This document shows, in pieces, positions 24,595 to 33,145 of a stretch of DNA of 33,145 nt (position 1 is the first letter of the stretch; each line of letters begins with the position of its first letter). Under the pieces are notes generated by a model. It was not told where the DNA came from, did no database searches, and saw only the letters and a list, made by a program, of their open reading frames with translations. A program made the translations under genes and the position numbers. The stretch is taken from the NCBI GenBank assembly GCA_947630625.1, contig CANRIL010000028.1, positions 1 through 33,145 of the forward strand, given 5' to 3'. Origin of the DNA: an uncultured Clostridia bacterium (lineage in GTDB: Bacteria; Bacillota; Clostridia; Oscillospirales; CAG-272).

Positions 24595-24925
24595 ATTCAG
24601 CGGAGGCGGCGGATCAAAACCGAAAAAACAGCGTGAAGCACGAATTCTGAAAATTTCATCGGGGGGCTGATATCGTCCGGTAAACGTCGATAATTTTTTC
24701 AAAACACGCGCACTGCGCGAGTTTCATTTGCGCGTTTTACCCGACATCAATCTTTAAAAATAAAACCTCCGGGGGAGGGACTTTTGATGCCCGCAAAGGC
24801 GCAAATGTCTCTCCCCCGGATCATTGCTCAAAGCCGTTAAATGCGTTTTTTCAGAACTCATCTATCGCCGCAAACGGCGGGCAATTCGTGAAAAACAGCT
24901 CTTTAACATGTCCTTTGAGATTTTA
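24595..24925. other. Convergent intergenic region with terminator hairpins
   Basis: No gene was seen. A weak plus-strand hairpin CGCGCA/TGCGCG (24707-24734) followed by TTTT may end the phosphatase transcript, and a strong hairpin at 24768-24820 serves the opposite strand. Confidence 0.5.
24757..24820 (-). terminator. Terminator of the subtilase gene
   Basis: A 14-bp stem, TCCGGGGGAGGGAC with GTCTCTCCCCCGGA (one wobble), closes a 25-base loop. On the minus strand it is followed by GGTTTTATTTTT. It lies about 105 bases after the subtilase stop. Confidence 0.7.
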
Positions 24926-27900
24926 TTATCTTCCCTGACGCAGCCTCTTTTTGCTCGACGCGCAAACAGCGACTATTCCGCACGCGCCGATGACAGCGAG
25001 CACGAACCACACGGCGACGCTGCTTTCGTCGCCCGTTTTAGGCGGATCATCGACGTGGCTGTCGTCCGTATCAGGAGTGGTCGATTCGCCCGGATTCGTT
25101 GTTTCACCGGGATCGGTCGATTCGCCGGGATCGGTCGTTTCGCCCGGGTCGGTCGTTTCACCCGGATCGGTCGTCTCACCCGGATCGGTCGTTTCGGGAA
25201 CAACAAATTCGAGCTGGCTGACAGTCGATTTCGGCAGTCCCTCTGCGTCGGAATCCTCAACAACTTCGACCTTTACGTCGGAAGAAGTCACGGATGCGGA
25301 TGCTCTTCTGAACACGAGCTCAAGCATTGTCTCTCCGCTCTCAAACGGGTCTTTCTCACAAGCCCAGCCGAAGACTAACGTTCCCTCGTTTCTGTCGTTG
25401 ATGCTGTTGATTCCGAGCGCGCTGCCCGCGGATACGAGCATCACCTCGTCTTTATCGTATGTGAGGCGGAGCATGCCGTTATGCGACAGATGATCTAACC
25501 GGAGGACGAACTCCGCATCTTCAACTTCAACCATGCCGGCCGCAGCCGCTTCAACGTCAAGGCTCATCTGCCCGACCTTTTCCGCAGCGCCGGCAGCCGT
25601 TGACTTTGCTCTATCGGCTGAAACGATGTGTTCCTGACCGTATACGGCGGAGATGCCGCAAACGCTCATTCCCTCGCCGATATGGTGCGCTCTGTCGGCG
25701 ATCGCCGTCAGATCAAGGCGGCCGTCATAGTCCCAGTCGTCGTCCCAGTCATCGCCCCAGTCATCATCTTCCCAGTCGTCGTCTTCCCAATCGTCGCCGT
25801 CGGATGTATGTCCGGTGTAGTTTGCCTCGAGCAGGATCGCCGGCCACTGGTCTTTTTCCATCTCTGCCACCTTTGCAGCTGTGAAGGAAGTGACGGTGAA
25901 CGTTCCGTCGTCAAGGAATCCTGCCTGCTCAAGCAGATATATCTCGGTCTTCTCGCCGTTATAACGCGAGAAGAGGATCGTGTCTATATCGCTGACAACG
26001 AGCGAATCATAGTATACGCCCGTTACGTCGTCCGGCAGGAGCAGGTCGTGAGGCATAGTCGTCTCAAACGCCGCGACTGATTCAAACTGAGGATTTGAAG
26101 GATCGGTGAAATTGAAGTAGAGCAGCCAGAAGTTGCCCACATCGTCAAGCGCGTAAAGCACCTCGTAAAGAGTGCTGCCTTCGTAGAAGTATCCGGCATA
26201 GCCGACGCCGACGAGCGCGTTTGCGCCGTATGTCGGAAGCACAGCGCCCATTGATGCCCAGCCGCCTGAGAAGTCGTCCGTCAGGGGCCCGTTTACGCCG
26301 TAGAAGATCATAGCGCCGGAAATGCCGACGATCTTCGTCGAACCTGTGCGCCTCGTCGCTTCCTCAAGAACAGTCATATCCGTCATGCGGTAGACGGTCT
26401 GGCTCGACGACTTATTCAGAAGATTTTTCTCCGCGTCATATTCGTACATGTAGCCTTCGCTGTCCTGGAAATAAATCTTCTCGCTGCCCGCGACGGAAAA
26501 GTCCTCAGTGCCCGCGACAATGTCAATATTGCCTTCAACGAGGCTTCCGGGCACGACCTTTCCGACCTCGGTATTAAGGCTGAACCACTTTGCATCCCCG
26601 TCTTCATCCATCATCGCGCCGTTGATGTCGTATTTCGCGGGATTGACAGTCACCGTGCAGACAGCCTTTACAGTCTCGTCAAGCTTTGCGCTTGCCGTTA
26701 TCGTGACCGTGCCGACATCGCACGCGTTGATAAGTCCGTCCTGATCGACTGTCGCGACGGACGTGTCAGAGCTGCTCCAAACAACACCGCGGTCAGCCGC
26801 AAACCATGGGTCGGCGTATGCGTCAAGCTGGAGCCTTCCGCCCATCGTGACCTCCGCTTCCGTCCTGTCTATGACGACGCGCGTGATATTGTCAGTCGGA
26901 GCGAAGCGCTGACTGCCGAGCTCCATATGGAGCAGTTCTTCAACATCGTATGTATCGCACTTGCCGTCGCCATTGATATCGGAGTAAGCCGTCTTAACGA
27001 TGGAGGTACGCTTCCCTGTCACATAGTCAAGCAGCGTCTGCGCGTCGCCAGTATTGACCGCGCCGTCGCCGTTGAAATCGTATGAAACGGAATCGGGCGT
27101 CACGAAAAGACCCGCGATGCTCTGATAAGGATTTTCGAGCTCGGCGTGTACGATCTGCTCAAGCTCGTAATCGCCGCTGTTAACATCAATTGTGTAGATA
27201 TCGCAATACGTGTAATCCTCCGTCTCCCAGTCGCTGCCGGGGATCGGGACGAAGTCGTTGACCGTATTTGCGAGCACGAGGCAATCCTTCTCGCTGTCCC
27301 ATGCGATATCGAACGAACCGTCGGGGTTCGTAACATCCTTCAGCTCGCAGAGGAATTCGGGATCGTCGACCGTGTCAGCCGTCCAGCGGTAAAGGCCGAC
27401 GTACGTTTCCCATGTGTCTATCGCATCAAGATAAGGCATATTGACGCCGTAGAAATTGCCCTCGTCGTCGATCGCCAGAGCCTGCGCCTCTACGCCGTGG
27501 ATGATCTCAAATTCATCCATGTCCTCGTCTTCTTCATATCCGAGGCGGCCGACATAATTGAATTCGCAAGTTTCGGGATCGAGCGTTACAAGCTCCATCG
27601 AGCGGAAGCAGTCGGGGCCGTCCCACCAGAACAGATCGTTGAACGCGCGGAACGTGATGTAGAGCAGCCCGTCGACCGGGTTATACGCCATCGATCTCGG
27701 GTTGCAGTCAACGCCGGGAACGTCTTCAAGCTCCATCTGATAGCTGCCGATATATTTTGCGTTCGTAAAGTCGCCGTACTGCGCCACATAGAAGTCGCCG
27801 AGGCCGTCCGCGAAGAAGACGTATCCGTCAACATATGCAGCCGCCGCAACTGTCGGCGCGTCTTCTGTCTCAAAGCCGTCGTACTGCACGCCGTATCCGC

Positions 27901-30900
27901 CGATCATGCCGCCCGCGGATGCGTCCTCATTGTAGCCGTACCAGTATCTGTCCGCCTGAGCGAAGAAATTGTAATAGCTCCTGACCTTCGCCGTCAGGTC
28001 CATCTTAAGCGTATATTCGCTGACGTGGCCTGCGTAGTCGCCAACCTGAAGGATGAACGTCTCGCCGACGGCAGCGTTTTCGTTGTCAAGGCGAACCTCG
28101 ACCCTGATCGGCTGTCCCGGCTCCATCTGGCTCGGCGTAACATACGCGAGCGCCTCCTGCTCAGTTACGGCAGCGGGGCTGTAAAGCGCGACAAGACCGA
28201 CGTATTCGTTATCAGAAACAGTAACGGTGATGTAGCCCTCGTCGATCGTTGAATCGTCGATGTCTATGACCTCGGGCGCCGTGCGGTCGACGGTGATAAC
28301 GGCGCTTATGCTCGCACCGTCGCCGAGAGCGTCCCAGTCAACATCCTCGCCGTCGCCGACGCGGTAAAATTCGGGCGCAAGCGTAAGCTCGACCTTTACC
28401 TTCGTGCCGTCCGGGAGAGGGTTTCCGTCCGCGTCAGTGCCTCGCCAGTTGATAACGGCGTTCTGGTCTGCATATATCCACGTCTCATAATCTTCGTGGT
28501 AGAATGTCGCGTATCCGGGTCCCTGCTCCTCCTGCGCGTAGATCTCGCCTGTCACGGCGTTGCTTATCGTATAGCGCGAGTTGAGGAAGTTGCGCAGAGG
28601 CGTGAAGGAGAATGAAGACACCTTTGAATTTTCGGGATCGAACGCGTTGCGGTCCTCCAGATACTCTATGCTGTCTCCGTACGGGTAGCCGATATAATAG
28701 TCGTATATATCGCCGTCGTGGCGAACCATCAAAGAGTTGCTGTATACTCCGGCATAAGGCGTGTGGGAGGGCTGACCGAACACGTAGTTCTTTACAAACT
28801 CACCGTGGTCGAACATGCTCGATTCCGTCCATCCGCCGTAGAAGCCGATGACCGGGATGCTGTGCGTTACGCCCAGCGCGCCGTCGTCCGAGCTTTCGGG
28901 CTTCGCGTTGATGAACGCCTCGATGTATGCTCCGTTCGGATAGTCCTTGTCAAGCGCCGCCTTCTGCCCGTCAGTGAGGCTGATCGTCACTGTCACGTCG
29001 ACGCTGCCGCCGCCGGGAAGCGTGACCTTCGCGCTGCCGTATGAACCGTTGACGGTCACGTCCGCCGTCAGCTTGGCAGTCGACGTGCTCATAAAGCTTT
29101 CGCCGTCTTCCGTAACGACCGCCTGCGTAAACACATCGGCGCTCACCGTATATACGATCGGGCTGTCCGTCATGTTATGTATCGTAAACTTTACGGTATA
29201 AGTTCCGTTTCTGTCGGGATCGTCGCCGAGCTCCGCCTTGACCTTGCCGTCGTCCTGTCCGTCAACCGTGACAAACGACGGGGATGTGACGGCATAACCC
29301 ACATTTGCAAGGCCTGCGCCCTGACGCAGAACGGGATAATATAGTCCGTCGCTCTCGATCATCGGCACCGCCGTTGACATCAAAAGTGACTGCGCGAGCT
29401 GGCGCGCGGAGAGCGAATAACTGTCCGCAATGCCCGCCTTCGCGATATGCTGCATCACGAGCGCCGCCATTCCGGCAAGCTGAGGCGCGGACATGGACGT
29501 ACCGCTCATCGTCGTGTAGCCGTCGCTCGTGTTTCCGTTGACTGAGTAGATATTTCCGCCGGGAGCGGTGATCTCAGGCTTGAGCGACAAATCGCCGGGA
29601 ATGCCCCATGCGCTGTAATCGCTCATTACGTCCTTCGCGCCGTCGGGAATATACGCGTCAGGTCCGTCGCTCACGGTGACGGCGCCCGTGTAATAGCTGA
29701 TCTCGGAGCCGCGCTTGTAGTTGCCGTTCTTGTCATAGTTCGTTGTGACCGTTCCGGCGTCTCCCACTCTGAGCAGCTGCCCGTTGTCCATCGTGATCGT
29801 GAAAACGGGGACGTTTCCTTCATATCCTTTGAGATCTGCGCCGACAGTGCCGGGCGCATTGTTCACTATTATGACCGCCTTTGCGCCGAGCCTGAACGCC
29901 TCGTTCGCCTTCGCGAAGAAGGGCGACATTCCGCGGTTCATTATAACGATCTTGCCTTCAAGGCTGCATTCTCCGTTCAGCTTTTCAAGCTGGTTTTCAA
30001 GCAGTCTGCCGAGCTCTTCATACGACGCGTCATAAGTCTGCACGACGCCTACGCTGTCGATGTAGACGTAGTCGTATGTTTCGCCGCCGACAAGGTCAAC
30101 GGTGTCGTCGCCGCTGCCCTCGAGGTAGAAGATTTTTTCGCTTCCGCCGTTCGCGGTGAAGTAGCTGCCCGTGAGGCCGCGGTTTTCGGCTGATGCGACC
30201 GTCAGGCCGTTTCTGTACGCTCCGGGGTTGCCGACGGTGTTCATGTTGACATCGTCTATATAGAGCTTGTCATGCGTCGCGCCGAGGTCGACGAAGGAGC
30301 CGTAGTTGCCGGCGGATGTCGTCAGGATCGTGTCCGTGCTTTTCAGCCTGTCGAGCACCGCCTGATACTGCGTTTCGCCGTATGTCATTCCGGCGTAATA
30401 TGTACCGATCGACATATTGATAACGTCAGCGCCTAAAACGATGGCGTCCTCTATCGCCGCGAACTGGTCAGAGGCGTATGCGCCGCCGCTCTTGCCGAAG
30501 ACTTTCATCGTCAAAATCTGCGCGTCCGGGGCGACGCCCTGAACGAGCACGGATTCGGAAGCGTCAACAAACTCGCCGTCTTTCACGATGTAACGGTTTG
30601 CCGCCGCGATGCCCGCGACATGGGAGCCGTGCGCGCCCTGATTATCGTTGTCGTGGGAAACGTCCGTGTTCCCGTCGACGTAGTTATAGTTGAAGGGCAT
30701 TTTCGTGCCGCCGTAGAGCGACTGCGCCGTCACATCAGCGCCGGGAGCCGATGTGATGTGAAGCAGGTCAAACTTTTCGGCGATCTCCGAGGCGTCAAGC
30801 AGATCGAGAGTCTTTGCGAAATCGGAGCCGTAAGTCTCTCTGAGAGCGTATTCGAGTGCGGAGCTGTCAAAGGACTGATGGCGGGGATTCGTACCCGTGT

Positions 30901-31528
30901 CGATGACAGCGATGCGCATACCCGCGCCGTAAAGTCCGTTCTGATACGCCGGCGCGCTGCCGATCTGCTCTGACGACGTGGCCATATTCGGGTCTGCCGT
31001 GCCGTCGTCGGGCGTAGAGATCGCCATAAACACGGGCTCCACATAGACATCGGAAACGCCGTCCACGCGCTTTATAGCCTCAATGTCGCCGAAGCGAACA
31101 TTTGCGGAGATTGCGTTTGTGATAAGCGTCAAGTTCCATACAACGTCAAGTTCCTTGCCGTTTAAAACGTTTTTCGAAATGGCGTTTGCGACCTGGTTTT
31201 GTCTGGTTTCAAGACTGCCGCGATAGAGGACCGCCGCTTTTTCCGCCGCGATAGTCTTCGCCTGTGTTCCTGAAACGTAGAACTTTTCCAGCGCGGAAGG
31301 TTCGCTGAGGATTATCGACACGCGGACAACATCCTCGTCGCTGTATCCCATCGACATAAACGAAGGGATGTCCTTCCTCGCTTCCTTGCCGGGAAGCACG
31401 CTGCTTTCGCCTGTTTTTCTCCACTGTATCCTGTCGTCTGCCGCGTCTGCTACCGTTATACCGGGTATCAGACCGAACAGCAGGCACAGTGCCAGAAGCA
31501 GGCTGAGAAAGCGCTTTGATTTGCTCAT
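24926..31528 (-). CDS. Giant cell-wall-anchored subtilase (S8) with dockerin- and cohesin-like modules
   Basis: A 2200-residue secreted protease. Residues 1-30 are a signal peptide; about 50-175 an inhibitor I9-like propeptide. The S8 domain has Asp210 (RIAVIDTGT), His300 (HGSHVAG) and Ser678 (SGTSMSAPQ), with a PA domain inserted at about 465-600, as in lactocepin-type C5a peptidases. Fn3-like domains, then a long propeller-like region (about 1180-1480) follow. Next come a dockerin-like module with two loops, DFNGDGAVNTGD and DINGDGKCDTYD (about 1480-1540), a Big_2 domain (1545-1630), an acidic Trp repeat (about 1908-1935), a cohesin-like domain (about 1990-2085), TDPGET repeats, and the sortase signal PPKTGD with membrane helix and Lys/Arg tail. 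ATG 31528 is chosen for CAGGAG eight bases upstream. It probably digests external protein at the cell surface and may bind partner modules. Confidence 0.92.
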   Translation of the reverse strand: MSKSKRFLSLLLALCLLFGLIPGITVADAADDRIQWRKTGESSVLPGKEARKDIPSFMSMGYSDEDVVRVSIILSEPSALEKFYVSGTQAKTIAAEKAAVLYRGSLETRQNQVANAISKNVLNGKELDVVWNLTLITNAISANVRFGDIEAIKRVDGVSDVYVEPVFMAISTPDDGTADPNMATSSEQIGSAPAYQNGLYGAGMRIAVIDTGTNPRHQSFDSSALEYALRETYGSDFAKTLDLLDASEIAEKFDLLHITSAPGADVTAQSLYGGTKMPFNYNYVDGNTDVSHDNDNQGAHGSHVAGIAAANRYIVKDGEFVDASESVLVQGVAPDAQILTMKVFGKSGGAYASDQFAAIEDAIVLGADVINMSIGTYYAGMTYGETQYQAVLDRLKSTDTILTTSAGNYGSFVDLGATHDKLYIDDVNMNTVGNPGAYRNGLTVASAENRGLTGSYFTANGGSEKIFYLEGSGDDTVDLVGGETYDYVYIDSVGVVQTYDASYEELGRLLENQLEKLNGECSLEGKIVIMNRGMSPFFAKANEAFRLGAKAVIIVNNAPGTVGADLKGYEGNVPVFTITMDNGQLLRVGDAGTVTTNYDKNGNYKRGSEISYYTGAVTVSDGPDAYIPDGAKDVMSDYSAWGIPGDLSLKPEITAPGGNIYSVNGNTSDGYTTMSGTSMSAPQLAGMAALVMQHIAKAGIADSYSLSARQLAQSLLMSTAVPMIESDGLYYPVLRQGAGLANVGYAVTSPSFVTVDGQDDGKVKAELGDDPDRNGTYTVKFTIHNMTDSPIVYTVSADVFTQAVVTEDGESFMSTSTAKLTADVTVNGSYGSAKVTLPGGGSVDVTVTISLTDGQKAALDKDYPNGAYIEAFINAKPESSDDGALGVTHSIPVIGFYGGWTESSMFDHGEFVKNYVFGQPSHTPYAGVYSNSLMVRHDGDIYDYYIGYPYGDSIEYLEDRNAFDPENSKVSSFSFTPLRNFLNSRYTISNAVTGEIYAQEEQGPGYATFYHEDYETWIYADQNAVINWRGTDADGNPLPDGTKVKVELTLAPEFYRVGDGEDVDWDALGDGASISAVITVDRTAPEVIDIDDSTIDEGYITVTVSDNEYVGLVALYSPAAVTEQEALAYVTPSQMEPGQPIRVEVRLDNENAAVGETFILQVGDYAGHVSEYTLKMDLTAKVRSYYNFFAQADRYWYGYNEDASAGGMIGGYGVQYDGFETEDAPTVAAAAYVDGYVFFADGLGDFYVAQYGDFTNAKYIGSYQMELEDVPGVDCNPRSMAYNPVDGLLYITFRAFNDLFWWDGPDCFRSMELVTLDPETCEFNYVGRLGYEEDEDMDEFEIIHGVEAQALAIDDEGNFYGVNMPYLDAIDTWETYVGLYRWTADTVDDPEFLCELKDVTNPDGSFDIAWDSEKDCLVLANTVNDFVPIPGSDWETEDYTYCDIYTIDVNSGDYELEQIVHAELENPYQSIAGLFVTPDSVSYDFNGDGAVNTGDAQTLLDYVTGKRTSIVKTAYSDINGDGKCDTYDVEELLHMELGSQRFAPTDNITRVVIDRTEAEVTMGGRLQLDAYADPWFAADRGVVWSSSDTSVATVDQDGLINACDVGTVTITASAKLDETVKAVCTVTVNPAKYDINGAMMDEDGDAKWFSLNTEVGKVVPGSLVEGNIDIVAGTEDFSVAGSEKIYFQDSEGYMYEYDAEKNLLNKSSSQTVYRMTDMTVLEEATRRTGSTKIVGISGAMIFYGVNGPLTDDFSGGWASMGAVLPTYGANALVGVGYAGYFYEGSTLYEVLYALDDVGNFWLLYFNFTDPSNPQFESVAAFETTMPHDLLLPDDVTGVYYDSLVVSDIDTILFSRYNGEKTEIYLLEQAGFLDDGTFTVTSFTAAKVAEMEKDQWPAILLEANYTGHTSDGDDWEDDDWEDDDWGDDWDDDWDYDGRLDLTAIADRAHHIGEGMSVCGISAVYGQEHIVSADRAKSTAAGAAEKVGQMSLDVEAAAAGMVEVEDAEFVLRLDHLSHNGMLRLTYDKDEVMLVSAGSALGINSINDRNEGTLVFGWACEKDPFESGETMLELVFRRASASVTSSDVKVEVVEDSDAEGLPKSTVSQLEFVVPETTDPGETTDPGETTDPGETTDPGESTDPGETTNPGESTTPDTDDSHVDDPPKTGDESSVAVWFVLAVIGACGIVAVCASSKKRLRQGR
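25078..25196 (-). repeat. 18-bp tandem repeats encoding TDPGET
   Basis: Six or more tandem copies of an 18-base unit (GATCGGTCGTTTCACCCG and variants) encode TDPGET/TDPGES before the sortase signal. This is a wall-spanning spacer likely to vary in copy number. Confidence 0.85.
25722..25804 (-). repeat. Repeat encoding an acidic Asp/Trp tract
   Basis: Short repeats of CCAGTCGTCGTC type on the plus strand encode DDWEDDDWEDDDWGDDWDDDW on the minus strand, a run of Trp spaced by acidic residues between two folded modules of the subtilase. Confidence 0.8.
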
Positions 31529-31984
31529 ACTGTTTTCTCCTGTTTTCATATTTTTTCACTTCAGCCCGGCCGTCTATCAGATAACATATGCCCGAAAAAC
31601 CATAAATCCCTGTAAAAAGCCCGCCTGCAGAGATAGTCTATTTTCCATCCCGTTTTAACAAACGCAATACCTTTCGGGCAATCTTTTGCTCGAATATTTT
31701 ACCTGACAAGGGACGCTCAAGCATATTTGCGCGGCAGCCTTCAAAATCATGGAATAACCGTTTCGTCCTTCCCACCGGTCGACCTCACATGCTTTTGAAT
31801 TTCACATTCAAAAAATCGCCCTCTCCGCCGACATGCTGAAAAACGCATAATTACAAAACGATCCCGCCTGCCATTTTTCCCTCGGCGCATAAAAGCCGCC
31901 CCGTGCCGGGCATAGTCTGCCATAGCGCGGGGCGGTTTAATTTTTGATGCGGGACACGGTAAAAAACATGTCCTCAAACGTCCA
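31529..31984. other. Intergenic region upstream of the subtilase
   Basis: It should contain the subtilase promoter on the minus strand. Candidates are TTGTTA, 17 bases, GACTAT near 31630-31660 and TTGTCA, 17 bases, AAAGAT near 31684-31712; neither is strong. A 76-codon minus frame at 31747-31977 lacks a ribosome site and overlaps the terminator, so it is not called as a gene. Confidence 0.4.
31891..31945 (-). terminator. Terminator after the GH51 fragment (works in both directions)
   Basis: GCCGCCCCG (31895-31903) pairs with CGGGGCGGT (31928-31936) around a 24-base loop. T-rich tracts flank both sides (CTTTTATG on the minus strand, TTTAATTTTT on the plus). It lies 40-90 bases after the stop of the minus-strand GH51 remnant. 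Confidence 0.65.
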
Positions 31985-32882
31985 TTATCTTTTTATGCGG
32001 ATCACGGTGACGGAATATTTTTGCAGCTTCAGATTGAACTGATCGCTGAATCCGCCGACATCCATTGATTCAAGCGTGACCTGTTCCTTATTTCCGACGA
32101 TATTCTCCGAATCAAGGCTGCTGCCCTTGACTATCTCGACATGGGCGGCGCCCGTTACATCCGCGTTTTTCAGGTCGATCGCGACAGTCTTGCTTTTTGC
32201 GGTGATATTCACGAGCTTGATTATGATATCGCCCGTTTCGTCTGTGCTGACGACCTGGTAAACGTCCGCCTTTTCCCCGGCGGAGACGTTGAAGTCTACA
32301 TAAAGCTCCTCGTCAATGTAGCATTTTACGTTTTTGCCGCTGACGACGACCTTCAGTTGATACGTCTGATTGTTGTTTATGTGTACGGGCTTCGAGGTGA
32401 CGGCGATCGCGTCGGACTTTGTGCCGCCGGACACTCTTTGCAGCGTCGAAACTGAATTGCTCCAGCCGCCGATGTTCCAGAAATAGTTGTTGTCCTTGTC
32501 GCCGACCGCGAACGAGATCAGAAATCCTTCGTCGCCGTCCGTCTTCGTCGCATCGACCGTAAACGTGTAGTCGGTCCATTTCTCGTCGCCGAAATAAACG
32601 GCTGAGCCTGTATTGAAATATTTATCAAAGTTTGTAGACCTGCTCGACTGAATGAGCCTTCCCTGTCTGACAGCCCAGTTTCCGTCCGATACGCGCTCCC
32701 AGTCGCTGTCGAACGTATCCGTTTCAAAGTCCTGCTCGCCGAGGACATCGCCGGTCTTGTTGTCGACGACCTTTACATTGTCAAAATACGCGGTGGTATT
32801 CCATGTGCCGAGACCGACCTTTCCCGTCAGCGCCGTGCCGGCATCTCCGCCGGCTCCCGTAAACGTCGTGCCGAGAAGCTTA
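31985..32882 (-). pseudogene. C-terminal fragment of a large GH51-type arabinofuranosidase
   Basis: The minus frame stays open from about 32882 to the stop at 31985, roughly 298 codons, with no credible start codon. It reads KLLGTTFTGAGGDAG, then AYFDNVKVVDNKTGDVLG, then NNYFWNIGGWSNSVS and ends KLQKYSVTVIRIKR. This is the inserted concanavalin-like lectin domain and final beta-sandwich seen at the C-terminus of large GH51 enzymes. The catalytic barrel with its two Glu residues is missing. Upstream of 32882 the sequence changes to AT-rich DNA with stops, so the gene was cut, probably by an insertion or rearrangement. An alternative is a distant catalytic half beyond the insertion, outside the window. 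Confidence 0.7.
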
Positions 32883-33049
32883 GGACAGTAGGCATATAGA
32901 AGTTACACGTAACAATGAAAGACAGATACAGCAAGCTAAAATAATTAAATGATCTGAGCGAAATAAAGAAATAAAAAAATCGTAGCAAGAAAAAACGGGA
33001 CGACAAAAGCCTCCCGAAGAGGGAGGGAAAAATCGCTCGAAAAAGACGA
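32883..33049. other. AT-rich junction sequence beyond the GH51 break
   Basis: This stretch is unrelated to GH51 and starts with GGACAGTAGGCATATAGAAG next to the break. A near-perfect palindrome GTTACACGTAAC lies at about 32903-32914. It looks like the non-coding end of an inserted element, but only one end is in view and no target duplication can be tested. Confidence 0.4.
33010..33026 (-). terminator. Terminator of the gene entering from the right edge
   Basis: CCTCCC and GGGAGG form a 6-bp stem with a 5-base loop, followed on the minus strand by CTTTTGT. It lies about 25 bases after the stop at 33050. Confidence 0.55.
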
Positions 33050-33145
33050 TCAGGCGGAGCGGAGAGCGGATTTACGAGAACGGATGAAATCGGGATTTTG
33101 GGTGATGACGGCAGCGAAAGCAACGGCTAAAAGAGCAATATGAGC
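33050..33145 (-). CDS. C-terminal end of an unidentified gene (5' part outside window)
   Basis: The last 31 codons read AHIALLAVAFAAVITQNPDF and then IRSRKSALRSA before TGA at 33050-33052. A hydrophobic start is followed by a basic tail. A terminator follows closely, which supports a real gene end. It might be the 3' end of a transposase or other insertion-borne gene that broke the GH51 gene, but the fragment is too short to assign. Confidence 0.4.
   Translation of the reverse strand, partial: AHIALLAVAFAAVITQNPDFIRSRKSALRSA

Noticed and set aside
25078-25196. Regular 18-bp repeats considered as a CRISPR-like array
   Set aside because: Units are directly tandem without spacers and translate to TDPGET in the subtilase frame.
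27146-28252. Long plus-strand open frame (368 codons) opposite the subtilase
   Set aside because: It is antisense to a gene with continuous domain evidence, has low-complexity Val/Arg-rich composition and no ribosome site; long antisense frames are expected in this codon usage.
31568-31575. CGTCTATC near the subtilase considered as a third ECF promoter
   Set aside because: It lies on the plus strand pointing away from any gene start there being used, and the ATAAAAC box is absent 17 bases upstream.
31747-31977. 76-codon minus frame before the right-hand GH51 fragment
   Set aside because: It contains the terminator hairpin and has no ribosome site or recognisable composition.

Overview
The window looks like a chromosomal piece of an uncultured gut- or rumen-type Clostridia bacterium (Oscillospirales/Christensenellales-like). 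This is inferred from PolC-type polymerase homology, an LPXTG-like cell-wall anchor, a dockerin-like module, BspA-type leucine-rich repeats, Gram-positive ribosome binding sites, and GH51 arabinofuranosidases. Base composition is about half G+C, with AT-rich intergenic regions. No rRNA, tRNA or CRISPR array was seen.

Layout. (1) 1-4142, minus strand: arabinose-polysaccharide degradation. A large GH51 enzyme runs off the left edge, an esterase remnant lies just upstream of it, and a compact GH51 arabinofuranosidase follows; each intact gene has a recognisable promoter. (2) 4370-9160: a divergent pair. A transglutaminase-like lipoprotein (minus) faces an ECF sigma factor (plus) fused in one chain to a Ser/Thr linker, a membrane segment and an extracytoplasmic BspA-LRR region. 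Both genes have the same ECF-type promoter (ATAAAAC, 17 bp, CGTCTATA), so the sigma factor probably activates itself and the lipoprotein. (3) 9223-10961, minus: a histidine phosphatase and an agmatine-deiminase-family enzyme. (4) 11280-23748: an accessory island. It holds a small conserved protein with a decayed tail, a PolC-like polymerase paralog lacking key residues and domains, a WYL regulator, a PD-(D/E)XK nuclease, a gene broken by one in-frame amber codon, and a tightly coupled three-gene operon (SNF2/DEAD-like helicase, MoxR AAA ATPase, HExxH/VWA protein). (5) 23911-24594: a PPP-family phosphatase. (6) 24926-31528, minus: a 2200-residue cell-wall-anchored subtilase with PA, Big_2, dockerin-like and cohesin-like modules. 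(7) 31985-33145, minus: the C-terminal part of another GH51-type protein, cut off at about 32882 by unrelated sequence carrying the end of another gene and a terminator.

How the parts may work together. The GH51 enzymes and the surface subtilase suit a fibre- and protein-degrading surface lifestyle. The sigma-LRR protein is a candidate one-piece transmembrane signalling device that reads an external ligand through its LRR region. The island is the best place to look for an undescribed conflict or mobile-element function. All functional links between neighbours are inference from gene order, spacing and motifs.
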